The notes: a model not told the origin generated them from the letters alone. Positions 35,901 to 44,838 are shown, counted from the first letter of the stretch. The stretch is DNA of 64,000 bases from Angiostrongylus vasorum (GCA_018806985.1 JADANN010000364.1:1798001-1862000), one strand, 5' to 3'. Numbers and translations are program-made.

Positions 35901-38087
35901 ACCAGTGCATCTGTGAAGTTAAAGCCATGCCACATTACAGGTGTAAACGAAACTTTTCTATTTCGGACGCCATGGCAGGATACACATGACAGCAGAAACC
36001 AAGACCTATACTGGGAACTAACGATTTCCAAGGTGACGATTTTCTTTATCAGCAAGAATCAGAGACCAATACATGCCCATAAATTCTCACATACTAAGGT
36101 GCCGGAGAAAACGAAGTGATAAAATACTGTAAGGCTGTAACTAAGGAGTGCATAACAAGAAAATTCACCAAAAACCAACCCAGACTACGCCGAAGCGTGC
36201 CTGATAAAAGGCCGCCAACACCACCCGCGGAAAAGCTCGACTGGTCGACTAAAAAGCGGAGCTAAAGTACTTAAGCAAAAAGAAACGGAGTCTTTTGAAA
36301 GTAAGTTCTTAACGTTAACCTTTTATTTGCTGGCTAGAATAATTTTTCACGGCAGGGCATGAAGTGAAATTCAATCACAACTATGCTGAGATATTTGCGA
36401 AACTTGAATCCCAGGCCAGAACGAACCAGGATTACCCTTTCCGAGGGCTCGCGTCCTACATACTGCACCATGGAGGTCCTTTTTTCTTCTTAACCTTCTA
36501 ATTTTCTGTATAAAACCAGCTGAAACTCAAAGCAAGGGTCTCCGCGGTGCCGTGTGTAATACATGAGCTCCAGGAAAGGCGAACCGTGGTTCGATATGAC
36601 CCGGAGTCCAGGTGAGTTCTTAATCTTTGCGAGGATAACTAATATACTCTTCAAAGACGCATATTTCTTGGACACTGCTAATATACTTTATGTTACAACA
36701 AATGCAATATTTAAGCATGAGCATAAATAAAGGCCGAAAATGACCTTCAATGCAACCGAGAAGCGTAGAGTTCTAGGAAACTTTACAGCATCAGGTAAGA
36801 ACAAGAATGTTTTGCAAAGACCACCTATTTCGTGGCTGCTTTTTTCTGTGAGAGGACCAAGGTTTTCTGTTCGGTTCCTGGGAAGTTATCGTATAGCACT
36901 ATTTATAAAAACATAGATGATAAGCTACAGAAACGACATAACAAGATAAAGTCGGAAGGAAAATTACAAAGCGCGACCGGGAAAATCATATATTTCTGGC
37001 ATGGGGTACTGTCCAGAGAGTCCTCTTTCCATACGCTTACTTACTTACTTGGTACTTGAACGGCCCGTGACCACTGGTTGTGCGGGTCCCAGCATAATCA
37101 CTACTTTTCGGAGATTTACTGGTTAAGCCACTCTTGTTTCCGGAGTCTCAAGATCAGCCAGGCCAAAGTCTGCCTCAGGTCGTCACCACCACAGGCAATC
37201 GCCGTCCTTATGGATCAGAGCGATATTTGCCAACATGCGACTAGTTTGATACCAAGACGGTGGTAGACCTTGGTATAGGTTTACTCTTAGCTAGGTTTCC
37301 TGATGGAGACGCCGGACTCCTCAGCTCGGCAGACCCTACCGGGGGAATGAATTCCTCCGTTGTACATCGCAGTCCGACACCCAAGAACACCTCCCAGCCA
37401 TGAAGAGGCGGTAAACCGTTGGGAGGCTTCCATAAACAGCTATTAATATCTCACACCTGGTTTATAGAAAGAGCGGCCTCTGGACAAAATCCCATACCAG
37501 AGATATCGTGATATTACACGACAGTTTTCTGTTTTACAGTGAAAATCGAAGACATCAACCAGTGTTGGTTCAGAACGCCTCCTTGTAAGACCTCATTTAG
37601 TTTAAAATACTACAAACTATACAGGATTTATCACAGAAATATACATCATACCAATTCTTGGTGATCACTATTGTACTTATGCTTTGCACTTGTGGCTATT
37701 AAAGGAAGAAGAAAGCATCTAGTTTGACTAATCTAACCATAAAACTACACTAAATCAATAGCACAGAAGAAACCTACAACAGGGATTACTATTTGAGAAG
37801 AACGTTTAAAGACAAATGGTAAATAGAAACAATTGTGATGATGCTGAGATATCTGCAAAACTCCGGACCGCTGGTGTCTGCGGTGGGGACGGAGCACGAT
37901 ACCCTTTCCGGGGTCTAACGCGTACACTACTACAAAATGCGAGTCCTTCGTATCGCCTGTCTTTCAGCCGTGTAGAAACAATTGTAATACGACAGTAAAA
38001 TTTGTATAGAAATTTCGACATACCTCTACGGGATAATATGGGTGCGACAGTCATGATTACCACAAGAATTTGCGGCGAAATCCCCAT
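20562..38087 (-). CDS. rme-2: LDL-receptor family endocytic receptor, candidate yolk receptor RME-2 (22 exons, gene span)
   Basis: Single-pass endocytic receptor of the LDLR/VLDLR type. Exons read 5' to 3': 38087-38024, 35788-35675, 34291-34136, 31924-31833, 31752-31685, 31341-31212, 26805-26683, 26609-26440, 25827-25763, 25318-25202, 25108-24998, 24624-24453, 24372-24273, 24128-23922, 23854-23685 or 23687, 22849-22717, 21663-21454, 21383-21239, 21155-21070, 20952-20831, 20755-20674, 20594-20562 (stop TAA). All junctions but one are GT-AG and phase-consistent; the 23.69/22.85 kb junction is not (see findings). The product is about 889 residues: signal peptide, eight LDL-A repeats, two EGF modules, YWTD propeller, EGF module, membrane helix, FDNPIY tail. 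In C. elegans the single-propeller member of this size is RME-2, which imports vitellogenin into oocytes; LRP-1/megalin is several times larger. The symbol is inferred from architecture, not alignment. Introns of up to 4.4 kb carry mobile elements. No convincing AATAAA was found just after the stop. Confidence 0.83.
21070..21155 (-). CDS. Receptor exon 19: short stalk and transmembrane helix
   Basis: After acceptor ctttttttcag the exon reads [11 protein letters not shown] followed by the hydrophobic stretch [16 protein letters not shown], then the donor gtataact. Joined to the next exon it gives GLVYYRKRH, a classic stop-transfer sequence. The stalk between EGF module 3 and the membrane is only about a dozen residues, so there is no serine/threonine-rich O-glycosylated domain as in vertebrate LDLR. 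Confidence 0.82.
21239..21383 (-). CDS. Receptor exon 18: EGF module 3
   Basis: Starts immediately after the acceptor cgttttttgcag with [16 protein letters not shown] and ends at ECAG before gtaaaata. It closes the propeller as the third EGF module does in LDLR, VLDLR and LRP proteins. A longer than usual loop ([16 protein letters not shown]) lies between the third and fourth cysteines. Confidence 0.85.
21454..24372 (-). CDS. Receptor exons 13-17: six-bladed YWTD beta-propeller
   Basis: Five exons (24372-24273, 24128-23922, 23854-23685/23687, 22849-22717, 21663-21454) encode LDLR class B repeats. Five YWTD-type motifs are visible: [29 protein letters not shown] and RIYYTDWE, with the usual companions [25 protein letters not shown] and PFSIAVFED between blades. 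In LDL receptors this domain drives ligand release at endosomal pH. All junctions are in phase except 23.69/22.85 kb. The intron at 21664-22716 holds a foldback element and a palindromic MITE. Confidence 0.9.
21945..22260. mobile_element. Family C foldback element in receptor intron
   Basis: TTTGGCCAAAAGTTTCGACA at one end is the imperfect inverse of CGTCGAAACGTTAGCCGAAC at the other, followed by the ACCACGTGTTAGCTT terminus. It is separated from the palindromic MITE at 22331 by about 70 bases. Confidence 0.7.
22331..22675. mobile_element. Family A palindromic MITE, near-perfect copy in receptor intron
   Basis: The left arm (22351-about 22475) is the reverse complement of the right arm (about 22537-22660), separated by a loop of about 60 bases. 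Both arms contain CTCCGGACCGCAGGTGTTTG and TCCTTTCCGGGGAGTAACGC in opposite orientation. It sits in the intron between exons 22717 and 21663. It encodes no transposase and would form a hairpin with arms of over 100 bases. Confidence 0.88.
24453..25108 (-). CDS. Receptor exons 11-12: EGF modules 1 and 2 (second calcium-binding)
   Basis: Exon 25108-24998 encodes an EGF-like module ([16 protein letters not shown], then [12 protein letters not shown]). Exon 24624-24453 opens with the calcium-binding signature [15 protein letters not shown] and CRCHHGYKL, then leads into the first propeller strand. Phase-1 boundaries are typical of EGF exons. The 373-base intron between them contains a complete family D SINE whose tRNA-like head starts about 25 bases after the splice donor. 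Confidence 0.88.
24705..24976 (-). mobile_element. Family D SINE in receptor intron 11
   Basis: Complete copy in the same orientation as the host gene. The head (GATCGATCCC box B, CAGTGG box A on the minus strand) ends about 22-25 bases from the donor of exon 24998. The core CCAGACAAGTCTGGTACCAA and tail module are intact. Confidence 0.83.
25202..25827 (-). CDS. Receptor exons 9-10: end of LDL-A repeat 7 and atypical repeat 8
   Basis: Exon 25827-25763 encodes [16 protein letters not shown], completing repeat 7. Exon 25318-25202 encodes an eighth, degenerate repeat (CDSNTQYKC, then [14 protein letters not shown]). It lacks the SDE motif and its last cysteine comes from the following exon. Donors are gtaatctt and gtacgaaa, both phase 1. 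Repeat 8 probably links the ligand-binding cluster to the EGF pair rather than binding calcium in the standard way. Confidence 0.84.
25990..26250 (+). repeat. Family B repeat in receptor intron
   Basis: CATTGTGGTTCCATGGAAGG, then TCCTGATGGAAACGCCGGAC and CACCTCCCAGCCACGATGAT. Slightly shortened; it lies in the intron between LDL-A exons 26440 and 25827, antisense to the gene. Confidence 0.75.
26440..26805 (-). CDS. Receptor exons 7-8: LDL-A repeats 5, 6 and start of 7
   Basis: Exon 26805-26683 completes repeat 5 ([20 protein letters not shown], then LDHSDERNC) and starts repeat 6 (CAHPET). Exon 26609-26440 finishes repeat 6 ([20 protein letters not shown]) and encodes the first half of repeat 7 ([15 protein letters not shown]). 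Acceptors are tttttag and ttgcag. Phases 0 and 2 join in frame with the neighbours. Confidence 0.9.
27830..28195 (-). repeat. Family B repeat in receptor intron
   Basis: CCCAATGGTTTACCGCCTCA, then GTGTCGGACTGCGATGTACG and ACGACCTGGGGCAGACTTTG, ending GGGACGTTCAAGTATCAAGT. Adjacent to the 3' end of the RTE copy in the same intron and in the same orientation. Confidence 0.8.
28320..31060 (-). mobile_element. Decayed RTE-type LINE inside a receptor intron
   Basis: Runs 5' to 3' on the minus strand, parallel to the host gene. Endonuclease parts are at 30939-30210 ([53 protein letters not shown]). Reverse-transcriptase parts are at 29840-29228 ([46 protein letters not shown]). The FVDD active-site region is near 28960, followed by the C-terminal part ([23 protein letters not shown]) to about 28330. 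Many stops and frameshifts show it is dead. It occupies much of the 4.4 kb intron between LDL-A exons at 31212 and 26805. Confidence 0.88.
31212..31341 (-). CDS. Receptor exon 6: LDL-A repeat 4 and start of repeat 5
   Basis: Reads [19 protein letters not shown] then GDRSDESNC, a textbook LDL-A end, followed by CDSKHMFK, the start of repeat 5. Acceptor is tccattgtag, donor gtaaggat (phase 0). The downstream 4.4 kb intron (26806-31211) contains a family B copy and a decayed RTE LINE. Confidence 0.88.
31685..31924 (-). CDS. Receptor exons 4-5: LDL-A repeat 3 and start of repeat 4
   Basis: Exon 31924-31833 encodes [18 protein letters not shown] and [11 protein letters not shown]. The next exon, 31752-31685, completes the module with [12 protein letters not shown] and opens repeat 4 with CEDNDFQ. 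The SDE motif of repeat 3 is replaced by GADEE, which keeps the acidic residues. The intron between them is only 80 bases. Confidence 0.87.
33168..33440 (-). mobile_element. Family D SINE in receptor intron
   Basis: AAGCTCTAAGCGTCTATCAA, ATCCTCCCAGATAAGTCTCG and ATCGAACCCATGTGTACTGC. It lies in the 2.2 kb intron between exons 34136 and 31924, which otherwise shows no recognisable element. Confidence 0.8.
34136..34291 (-). CDS. Receptor exon 3: LDL-A repeat 2 with an insertion
   Basis: LDL-A module with the canonical end [16 protein letters not shown]. Between the second and third cysteines there is an insertion of about 12 residues (around [13 protein letters not shown]), longer than the usual spacing. 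Flanked by tgcttaagtag and gttggtta, phase 1 on both sides. Confidence 0.87.
35150..35342. mobile_element. Family C foldback element in receptor intron
   Basis: Terminal inverted repeats TTGATAAGGCTGACAC and GTGTTAGCTTATCAA enclose inverted AACGTTTTGACGAGGTCGTC and GAAGACGAGGATGATGAAAC. The centre (TCGGACCATCGG-like) is also roughly palindromic. It lies 330 bases 5' of the LDL-A repeat 1 acceptor on the plus-strand map, inside the intron between exons 35675 and 34291. Confidence 0.75.
35675..35788 (-). CDS. Receptor exon 2: LDL-A repeat 1
   Basis: A complete LDL-receptor class A module with six cysteines. It contains [19 protein letters not shown] followed by an acidic KEDEQNC end, the calcium-cage pattern of ligand-binding repeats. 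Acceptor is ccatttcag, donor gtatttcg; both boundaries are phase 1, as is usual for LDL-A exons. Confidence 0.88.
36345..36665. mobile_element. Family A MITE, diverged copy in receptor intron 1
   Basis: Begins TTTTTCACGGCAGGGCATGA and continues with ATGCTGAGATATTTGCGAAA. Arms are divergent (GATTACCCTTTCCGAGGGCT) with an altered right half around 36590. It lies in the first intron of the receptor gene. Confidence 0.65.
37040..37430 (+). repeat. Family B repeat in receptor intron 1
   Basis: Near full-length copy from GGTACTTGAACGGCCCGTGA to GTAAACCGTTGGGAGGC, with TCAGATCAGCC-type sequence and the GATACCAAGACGGTGGTAGA block. Confidence 0.8.
37835..37975. mobile_element. Family A left-arm fragment in receptor intron 1
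   Basis: GATGATGCTGAGATATCTGC and CTCCGGACCGCTGGTGTCTG mark the left arm, running to the CCTTCGTATCGCCTGTC loop region. The right arm is absent. It lies about 50 bases downstream of the exon 1 donor in transcription direction. Confidence 0.75.
38024..38087 (-). CDS. Receptor exon 1: start codon and signal peptide
   Basis: From ATG at 38087 the frame gives [20 protein letters not shown], a short n-region and a hydrophobic core typical of a secretory signal. It ends in phase 1 at the donor gtatgtcg, which matches the phase-1 start of the first LDL-A exon at 35788, so the mature protein would begin almost directly with the first repeat. An in-frame TAA lies 24 bases upstream of the ATG, and a TTTTAAG motif there could act as a cis or trans splice acceptor. 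The 2.2 kb intron that follows makes this assignment less secure than the downstream exons. Confidence 0.55.
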
Positions 38088-38089
38088 AG

Positions 38090-40700
38090 TCGCTGTTTCG
38101 ATGTAGAGCACCTCGACTTAAAATGACCTTTGAACCCACAGATTAAGAACTTCGAAAAGTAACAAGAGTTACGGCAAAGTCTATAGGCGAAATTAATAGA
38201 ATGCCATACAAATGTGAGAATCTGTTACTGTTTAAACATGAGTATTGATCGGTTTATACGGAATGATAACATTTCGCAATAGCTAACGTCGGCCTTTTGT
38301 TAGTGGAAAGTCCGTAAAAGCTCGTAAAATCAAGAGCTGCTTCCAGTTTTACGATATCTAATAGTCAATACTTTACCGCTACAAACTTCATAGTCTGAGA
38401 AGGTATGGGAAAAATCAGAAGAAAAAAGTGTCGGGAAGTTAGACTGGACAACATCCTGAATTAGATCCTAGTCTACCAATACTGACGACCGATGAGGGGA
38501 CCGATCAAACCAGTCCTGAACTGTACCAGACGGCAACACTCTGGAATCGGATACGAGGGCTAAAGTAGGCTCATACCGACAGCTGGCTAGCCTTGTAATC
38601 ATGAGCAACATTAGTGGACAGGATAATCAAAAACATACTGCGGTGGTCCCAGTCTTCTTGGCCGTATTATAATGACGGTGGCCGCACATGAAACAAAAAA
38701 ACAACGAACAAAGAAAGTAACGCTGGTGACGTTGACTTTGTGGATTTACACCCACGTCAGTTCGGAAACGAAAGTAAATTCGCAAACCACGAGGAACAGT
38801 CCGTGGTGATGCTACTTTTCAGCGGACCTCAGGAGTGCATGGTAACTGCACATCAGTACCGATGTTGTTTACAATAAGGGTCTACAATGACACCGCGCGT
38901 TGCTAAGTGCAAAATCAATGGGACAGCAGGAATCTAGGAGCCAAGGAGAGGGAAATCCGAAGTTCAGACCAGGTACAAGGATATTCTTAAGAGAAAATCA
39001 GCATGCTTCCACAGTACGCGTCGAAACGCCGGTAGAATCAAGCCACACTGCCATCCGAAGCGCCATTGTAAACATGCCGCATCACTATCTCGCTAGGAAG
39101 CTGGGCGGGGTTCCGTCATTCTGCACGGGACCCACCTCCATAACACTAGTGCGGTCCTTTGATTTCGAGGTGATACTGGTTGGTTTGTGTTCTCTCTATG
39201 TAAATAAACGTCATCGATTGGTTTGTTACGATGTATCATAGGTCTGTCATTCGAATAGCACCTTCCTCTAGGAGTTCTGATATCTGGCGCCCTACGTTTT
39301 TTATAAGTAGAGATGATGGCCGTAACATCGGAAAGCAGTTTGGATGAAACGAAAGTTGACTAGTTAGAATAGTATTTCTTATAGACTGTTGATTGACTGG
39401 ATTGTGTATTATGTTGGAAACCTCAGGACGGGAATATTGCTAGAAGGTGCTAAGGACCTAAGCGAAAGATTTCCTGGGCTAAATCGCCGTCGATTGATCG
39501 GCGCCGAGAGCTTTAGAGCTCTTAACATTAAAGACCTAGGGACTTCGAACGGATCTGTTTCTGGGATTCGTAGTATGGATTTCTATGGCCTTTTCAGTTA
39601 AGCACCCGAATTTTCCTGAACAAGATTCCCTATGGGTCGTCCACAATTCCACCACCTAATCGATACGTTGCTGATTTCCTCCCTTTTTGGCCGTACTCTC
39701 AATTTTCTTTGAACTTCTTTTTTTTTCCTTTTTTTTGGTCCTGAAAGAATCAGCTGTGACCTGGCTGAAACTGAGTAAAGATGCATTCTCGAATAAGCTC
39801 TGGAAAAATCAATAAGCCGGTCAAGTTGATAAGTGACAATGACTAAAAGATCTTGAGAAGAGACCTAGTTCTTAGTCTTGGAACTCTGAATTTCGATACT
39901 TAGGAATTGGATTCCGATCAATAAGCGTTTGAACGCCGTATTTCACATATTCTTAAAATATTTGGGTCTTCCTTAGGCTATTTAAGCATGAAAACAGGCT
40001 TAACCTTGGATTGATTTTTTTTACAAAAAAAGAACGTATTTAAGACTTCGTAACCGTGCTGGTTCCTCCGTAACTACCAATGCTTTTTTCCTTTCCCGAT
40101 AGTTAGAGTACTTGGAAATCCCGTGGAATTGGAAGTCTGATGGGCGAGGGAGACTTTGCACCAATGATATTGACGGTGTTCCCCACACCTATTCAATCAA
40201 TCGGCTGTTTGGAATACGATCATCGACAGGGGAAAGGAGGGCTCCAGAAACGGTGTTCCCCACACCTATTCAATCAATCGGCTGTTTGGAATACGATCAT
40301 CGACAGGGAAAGGAAGGCTCCAGAAACTCGGAATTTCCTCCTTGTTGTGAATTTGTCATCTTTCGGCCAAATCGAAAGTCTGAGTTCTGTTTTCTTTCAA
40401 TTTTGGGTCATAGGGAAAATCGTCGCAAGTTTATCGTGGAAGAACTTCGTTCTTATGAAGAAGTAAGAGAATTCTCTTATGATCGTTGAAAAAGTTTAGG
40501 AGCATCTACACACATAACCTCATAAGCGTTTTAAATTAGCTTCTTCTAACCGTCCTCAAGGAAAACCTGCAGTGCAAACTTTCTCCTCCTATCTGTCGCT
40601 CTCCTTCAACAACCTAGATGTTTAAGATATGCTTCACATCGATTGCTTCTCATCAATTAACAAAATGGTCGACTACAGTGATCGTCGTAGATTTTACATC
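38090..40700. other. Region upstream of the receptor gene, no gene recognised
   Basis: Contains two plus-strand open frames (38900-39241, 113 codons; 40112-40489, 125 codons) without recognisable domains, the latter carrying the 77-base duplication. The receptor promoter should lie just above 38087; no clear core motif is visible. Confidence 0.4.
40174..40326 (+). repeat. Tandem duplication of 77 bases
   Basis: Two adjacent units begin CGGTGTTCCCCACACCTATT and end GGGCTCCAGAAA or AGGCTCCAGAAA. They differ at only a few positions, so the duplication is recent. It lies inside a 125-codon plus-strand open frame of unknown worth. Confidence 0.9.
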
Positions 40701-40704
40701 TTAC

Positions 40705-41002
40705 TTGCTTATTTGGATACTTGTGTGGCCCGTCTTCATTGGTTGCGGGGATCCCAACATAATTTCCATTTCTTTGGAGTTTTACTGGGCCGCAGATCGT
40801 CACCACGCGACTAGTTTGATACCAAGACGGTGGTGTATCCTGATATTGGTGTACTCTTAGTTGGGTTTCCCGATGGAAAGGCCGGACTCCTTCTCAGCTT
40901 GGGAGATTCTGCTTGGTGAATGAGTGCCCTTGCTGTACATCGCTGCGAGACACACAGAAACACCTCCCAGCCACGATGAGGCGGTAAACCGTTAGGAAGA
41001 GA
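40705..41002 (+). repeat. Family B repeat, internally deleted
   Basis: Head (TGGATACTTGTGTGGCCCGT) and tail (CTCCCAGCCACGATGAGGCG) are present. About 90 bases between the GGTTAAGCCATTGTGG position and the GATCGTCACCAC block are missing. Confidence 0.75.
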
Positions 41003-42009
41003 TTTTACATCATCTTGTTTAACTGGAAAAGAAGGGAATTACTATCAAATTTCCGATTTAAAGTATTTGTTTAAATACGATGAGATCTTCTCCTTATTTA
41101 ATATTTTAAGGCAAACAGTCGCTCACAGCTAGGTGAAGCTAAAATCTACAAAACTGTGTTTGAGCGAGGTAACAGACTTTTAGAATTTCTTTATTGTACT
41201 CATTGGACTTCGTCTGCCATAAATGTAATCCCTTCACCTTAAAAAATGGCTATTTCTATCAGCAATAAATCCAAGAAAAGGCTTTGAAAAGTGATCGCCG
41301 TAGGAAGAAAAAAAAGCTGCATATCGGTCATTATTTATGAAGATTTCCCTGAAGACTCCTGTGTGCTATTTTTAGTCCTCTTCATCGCAGTAGTTTTTAA
41401 AAGCGACTTTCATTTAACCCTCTGATCTTTAGCCCTTCATTTTCTACACAATTTGTATTTGTAGATATCATATCTGGACGGGCTATGGAATAGCATACAA
41501 GCTAATCCATAAAAACAAGAAATATCAATAAGGACAAGACTCTTAATGGTCATGGGGGAATGGGAGACAGAATAGCGCTGATTTGAGGTACAGCCCAAAA
41601 ATTTTAAACCCCAACATTACCTTCTTCAATATGCAGCTTTCAGTGCGAAAATAACACCTGAAAGTATAGTGTTTATTTACTTATTTATTCATTTATTATA
41701 TAACCCGTCACCATATTTACGTTGTAAATCCTAGCCCTTCTTGAATTCTTTTCATTTTCCTTTGCATCCATCATCCACTAAGATCTTCGAACTTTATGTG
41801 TGTGGTTTCGGCTGTTGTTTAAAGATTTTCATCTTCCTATATAACGTCTCTGAATGCTTTAGATTACTCGATTCTCACTGGAATCTTGAGATAATCGTGC
41901 TGGGGGCGTGAGTAGCGCGTCGAATCAGCACATTGGTTCGTGACGAACTGCGTCATTAACCACTCCATTAACCCACCTCCGGAGAAAAAAAATATGTCGC
42001 ATACTGATA

Positions 42010-42155
42010 CATTTCTGAGTTGAGAGATAGGCGAAACGAAAGACCCGGATGGTGTGGCGGTGAACACGTTAGCCCTGGAAAGGGTAATAGCGGGTTGGAT
42101 TACCACCGCAGACACCCGCGGTCAGGAGTTTTGCAAATATCTCAACATCTTGATC
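42010..42155. mobile_element. Family A right-arm fragment
   Basis: Loop and right arm are present (GAGAGATAGGCGAAACGAAA, then CGCAGACACCCGCGGTCAGG and TTTTGCAAATATCTCAACAT). A family B copy follows immediately. Confidence 0.75.
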
Positions 42156-42570
42156 CTTGATACTTGAACTTGAACGGCCCGTCATCACTAGTTGTGCGGG
42201 CCCGATCATAATCACCATTTTTCAGAGATTTGCTGGTTAAGCCATTGTGGTTCCCCCTGGGATCCCGAGGACAGTCTGGCCAAAGTCTACCTTTCGTCGT
42301 CACCACGACAGGCAGTCGCAGCCCTTGTGGATCAGAGGGAGATTTACCACCATGCAACTTTGATACCAAGACGGTGGTGGATCCTGGTATTGGTTTGCTC
42401 TTAGCTAGGCTTCCTGATGGAAACACCGGACTCCTTCTCAGCTTAGGAGACCCTGCCGGGGGGACGAATCCCCCCGCTATACATCGCAGTCCAACACCAA
42501 GATCATTCCCCTCCCTTCCTCCCCTTCCTTCCCAGCCGCCACGATGAGGCGGTAAACCGTTTGGAGGCTT
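42150..42570 (+). repeat. Family B repeat, full-length
   Basis: Contains every block of the family, from GATACTTGAACTTGAACGGC through CTCTTAGCTAGGCTTCCTGA to GTAAACCGTTTGGAGGC, and follows directly on a family A fragment. Confidence 0.82.
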
Positions 42571-43244
42571 GTAAGAATTAACTAGAATTTATTTCGACAT
42601 GTATAAATCTACTAAGGTAATCTTTAGGAAAGCAGATGGCAAAGAATTGCTGTGAAGACGTTCGAGCAAGGAAGTAGAACATCACACTGAGTTTGACATT
42701 CTGCTGTTTACTATTTAAATCAAATATAAGTTTCTTTCTCTGGCCAGTTATGAAATAATTGTCGGAGGACTAGTGTTCAGCGAATAGTAGCCACAGGGAT
42801 GTTATTTCAATCTCTTCGACGGTAGTCGAACTCTTCAAGCAAAAAAGATAGAAAAGAGAAGAGGAAACGAAAAAGAAGGCAAAGCATGAGAGATGGAGGA
42901 TGCTTTTTCAAACAATAATTTGATTTCTTTTTCCGAAAAATAACTGGATGACTCTTCGTCGCAGTGTGTAGTGTTTCGTCGCCTGTCGATCGCTATGATG
43001 TCGTCGTGTTTCACTGTGTTACACTGACTATGGAGATAAATTTGATCGTTATCACCGGCTGTTTGTCGAATATGTTCTTTGCCTTCGTGATTTAAAATCA
43101 TCGACCTTATTTGGATGGTCTAAATGGTATGGTGTAATAGATTGATTCCAAAAGAAAAAAAACGTTCGCAGTAGTGGAAGGTTTTGATCAGCTTTTCACG
43201 CAGAAAGAAAACTATAATTACTTCTTTAAGATATTTCTTCTATC

Positions 43245-43560
43245 GGGGAGTGGATAGCACAATGGTAGTGATCCCCTTCATTACACGGACGGCCCAACCT
43301 ACATAGGCGCTGATTCGCCTCATTCGCCTCATCTCCGGGTCCGGCAAGGCTCCTATCCCTGGGGAGTCGGAAAATTGGTGCCGCACTTGTGAGGTACAAT
43401 CTCACTCCGTTATACCCATGTGGTAACGCTTTAGCACGGCTATTCCCGGATAACAGAGTGTGTCGCCTTGACCAGGATTCGACGACACTCGTGGCGAACG
43501 GCGGAAATCCCTAAGCACCAACGGAAATTGCACGCAAAAAAGGTTCAAAGACCTTAAATG
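43245..43560 (+). mobile_element. SINE with family D core and a third type of head
   Basis: Head GGGGAGTGGATAGCACAATG then GTAGTGATCCCC, core CCTGGGGAGTCGGAAAATTG with GTGCCGCACTTGTGAGG. The 3' part (GATTCGACGACACTCGTGGC) is unlike the other copies. A-rich tail near 43540-43600. Confidence 0.5.
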
Positions 43561-43883
43561 AGGATAATAAACGAAAATTTGGAAATGTAAATGTAAAATA
43601 ATGGAAGTGTCGAAGACAATAAATAAGAAGTTGTTCTGTTGAACTGTCTGTGATAAACAGACATGAGGTTGCTAAGATTTTCTTTGGTTCTCAATGATTG
43701 TTTTGGCTATTTCGGTTTTTTTCAGAACCGTCGCCCCTTCGGTTGTTGACGTTCTTAACAGTGAAATCACCCATGTGCTCCTACCATAAGAATATAAAAT
43801 GAAATGACTGGATAGATTCAGTATAAGACAAAATTCGAACTTTGTTGGCGTTTACGACCTTTATCATTCCACTTTCGAAATCC

Positions 43884-44395
43884 TCACATCCAGTTCTGCG
43901 TCATTATTTGACTTTCGATTTCGTCATAATGGATTCGCGAGACAGTGCATAGTGACGACTGAGCTCTTCGTGGCACTTTGATCGACATGTGGACAATTTC
44001 GAAATATTTCAATGAATCACACAGAAACGCGTTGAATGAATGAGTGAATAGCTGATGCAGAAAGTGAACGGTACGAATTAGCAAGAACCGACTGTACCAA
44101 TAATATGGGGTCGGGACGATTTCGTTTCAAAGATTCGATAGCTAGAGTTCATCAGGAATTGTTGAGAGTTTGCTAGGACCGTACGGACGTCTGATCACTG
44201 CAATTTTTTATCGCGACTGACAGGCTTGGAATCCCTATGTGCCTCGATGTCTCTGCTTTTGCCTATCGATCGACAGTATTTGTACAGTAGACGTTCGCTA
44301 ATTTCTGCAGCAGCGGACGGTTTGCTTTTGAAGGCTTCATGTGTGAGGTGTAATATTGGTGTAGGGAATGTCAATGATCGAAACGGAACAGTCAT
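43884..44395 (-). CDS. Candidate two-exon small gene, unidentified
   Basis: An ORF from ATG at 44395 (MTVPFRSLTFPTPILHL, then KSKPSAAAEISERLLYKYC) can join a second open segment. The joint uses a weak donor GTCAGT after 44222 and the acceptor tgcatcag before 44051. The second segment (HMSIKVPRRAQSSLCTVSR, then IHYDEIESQIMTQNWM) ends at a TGA. Both halves stay in phase 0 and would give about 113 residues. No domain was recognised; either half could be chance in AT-rich DNA. Confidence 0.22.
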
Positions 44396-44549
44396 TCAAT
44401 GATTTAAAATCGTCTATAGTTCTTTAGAAAGAACAACATTCTTTAGATATATGGCGTGTTTATTTTCTTAACTCTTTCTTGTTAAGCAAAACTTCAGAGC
44501 GATTCTTGGATAGACGTTACGGCTGATCGTTAACGCTGTTATTCTGTAG

Positions 44550-44838
44550 CGGCGCGTGTGGGGCAGTGGTTTGAGGTGCTATAAATGCATACGTGGTCGT
44601 TGTTTCGATCCCGCGCCCGGTGCTCCGCAAACCCTCCATCCCTCTCGGGTCGGCAGATAGGTACCAGACTTTTCTAGGAGGGCAAATATACTGATGTGAA
44701 ATATCGGTAGCTTACCGTAAATCACTGTATGTGGCAAACATGCATTTAACTATCCTTAACGATCCTTAATGAAATCTAGTGAGTGACGCATCTCCTAGGG
44801 ATTGATCAACGCCGGAAGCATTATGCTTTATCCTTTGT
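44550..44838 (+). mobile_element. Family D SINE
   Basis: Head GGCGCGTGTGGGGCAGTGGT with GTTTCGATCCCGCGCCCGG, core CGGGTCGGCAGATAGGTACC, tail ATTGATCAACGCCGGAAGC. Confidence 0.8.

Larger units (their letters stand above)
41005..43240. other. Repeat-bearing stretch without a recognised gene
   Basis: Beyond the A and B copies at 42010-42570 there is a minus-strand frame at 43101-42835 with hydrophilic content (NHEGKEHIRQTAGDNDQIYL). It has no identifiable domain or splice partner. Confidence 0.4.
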
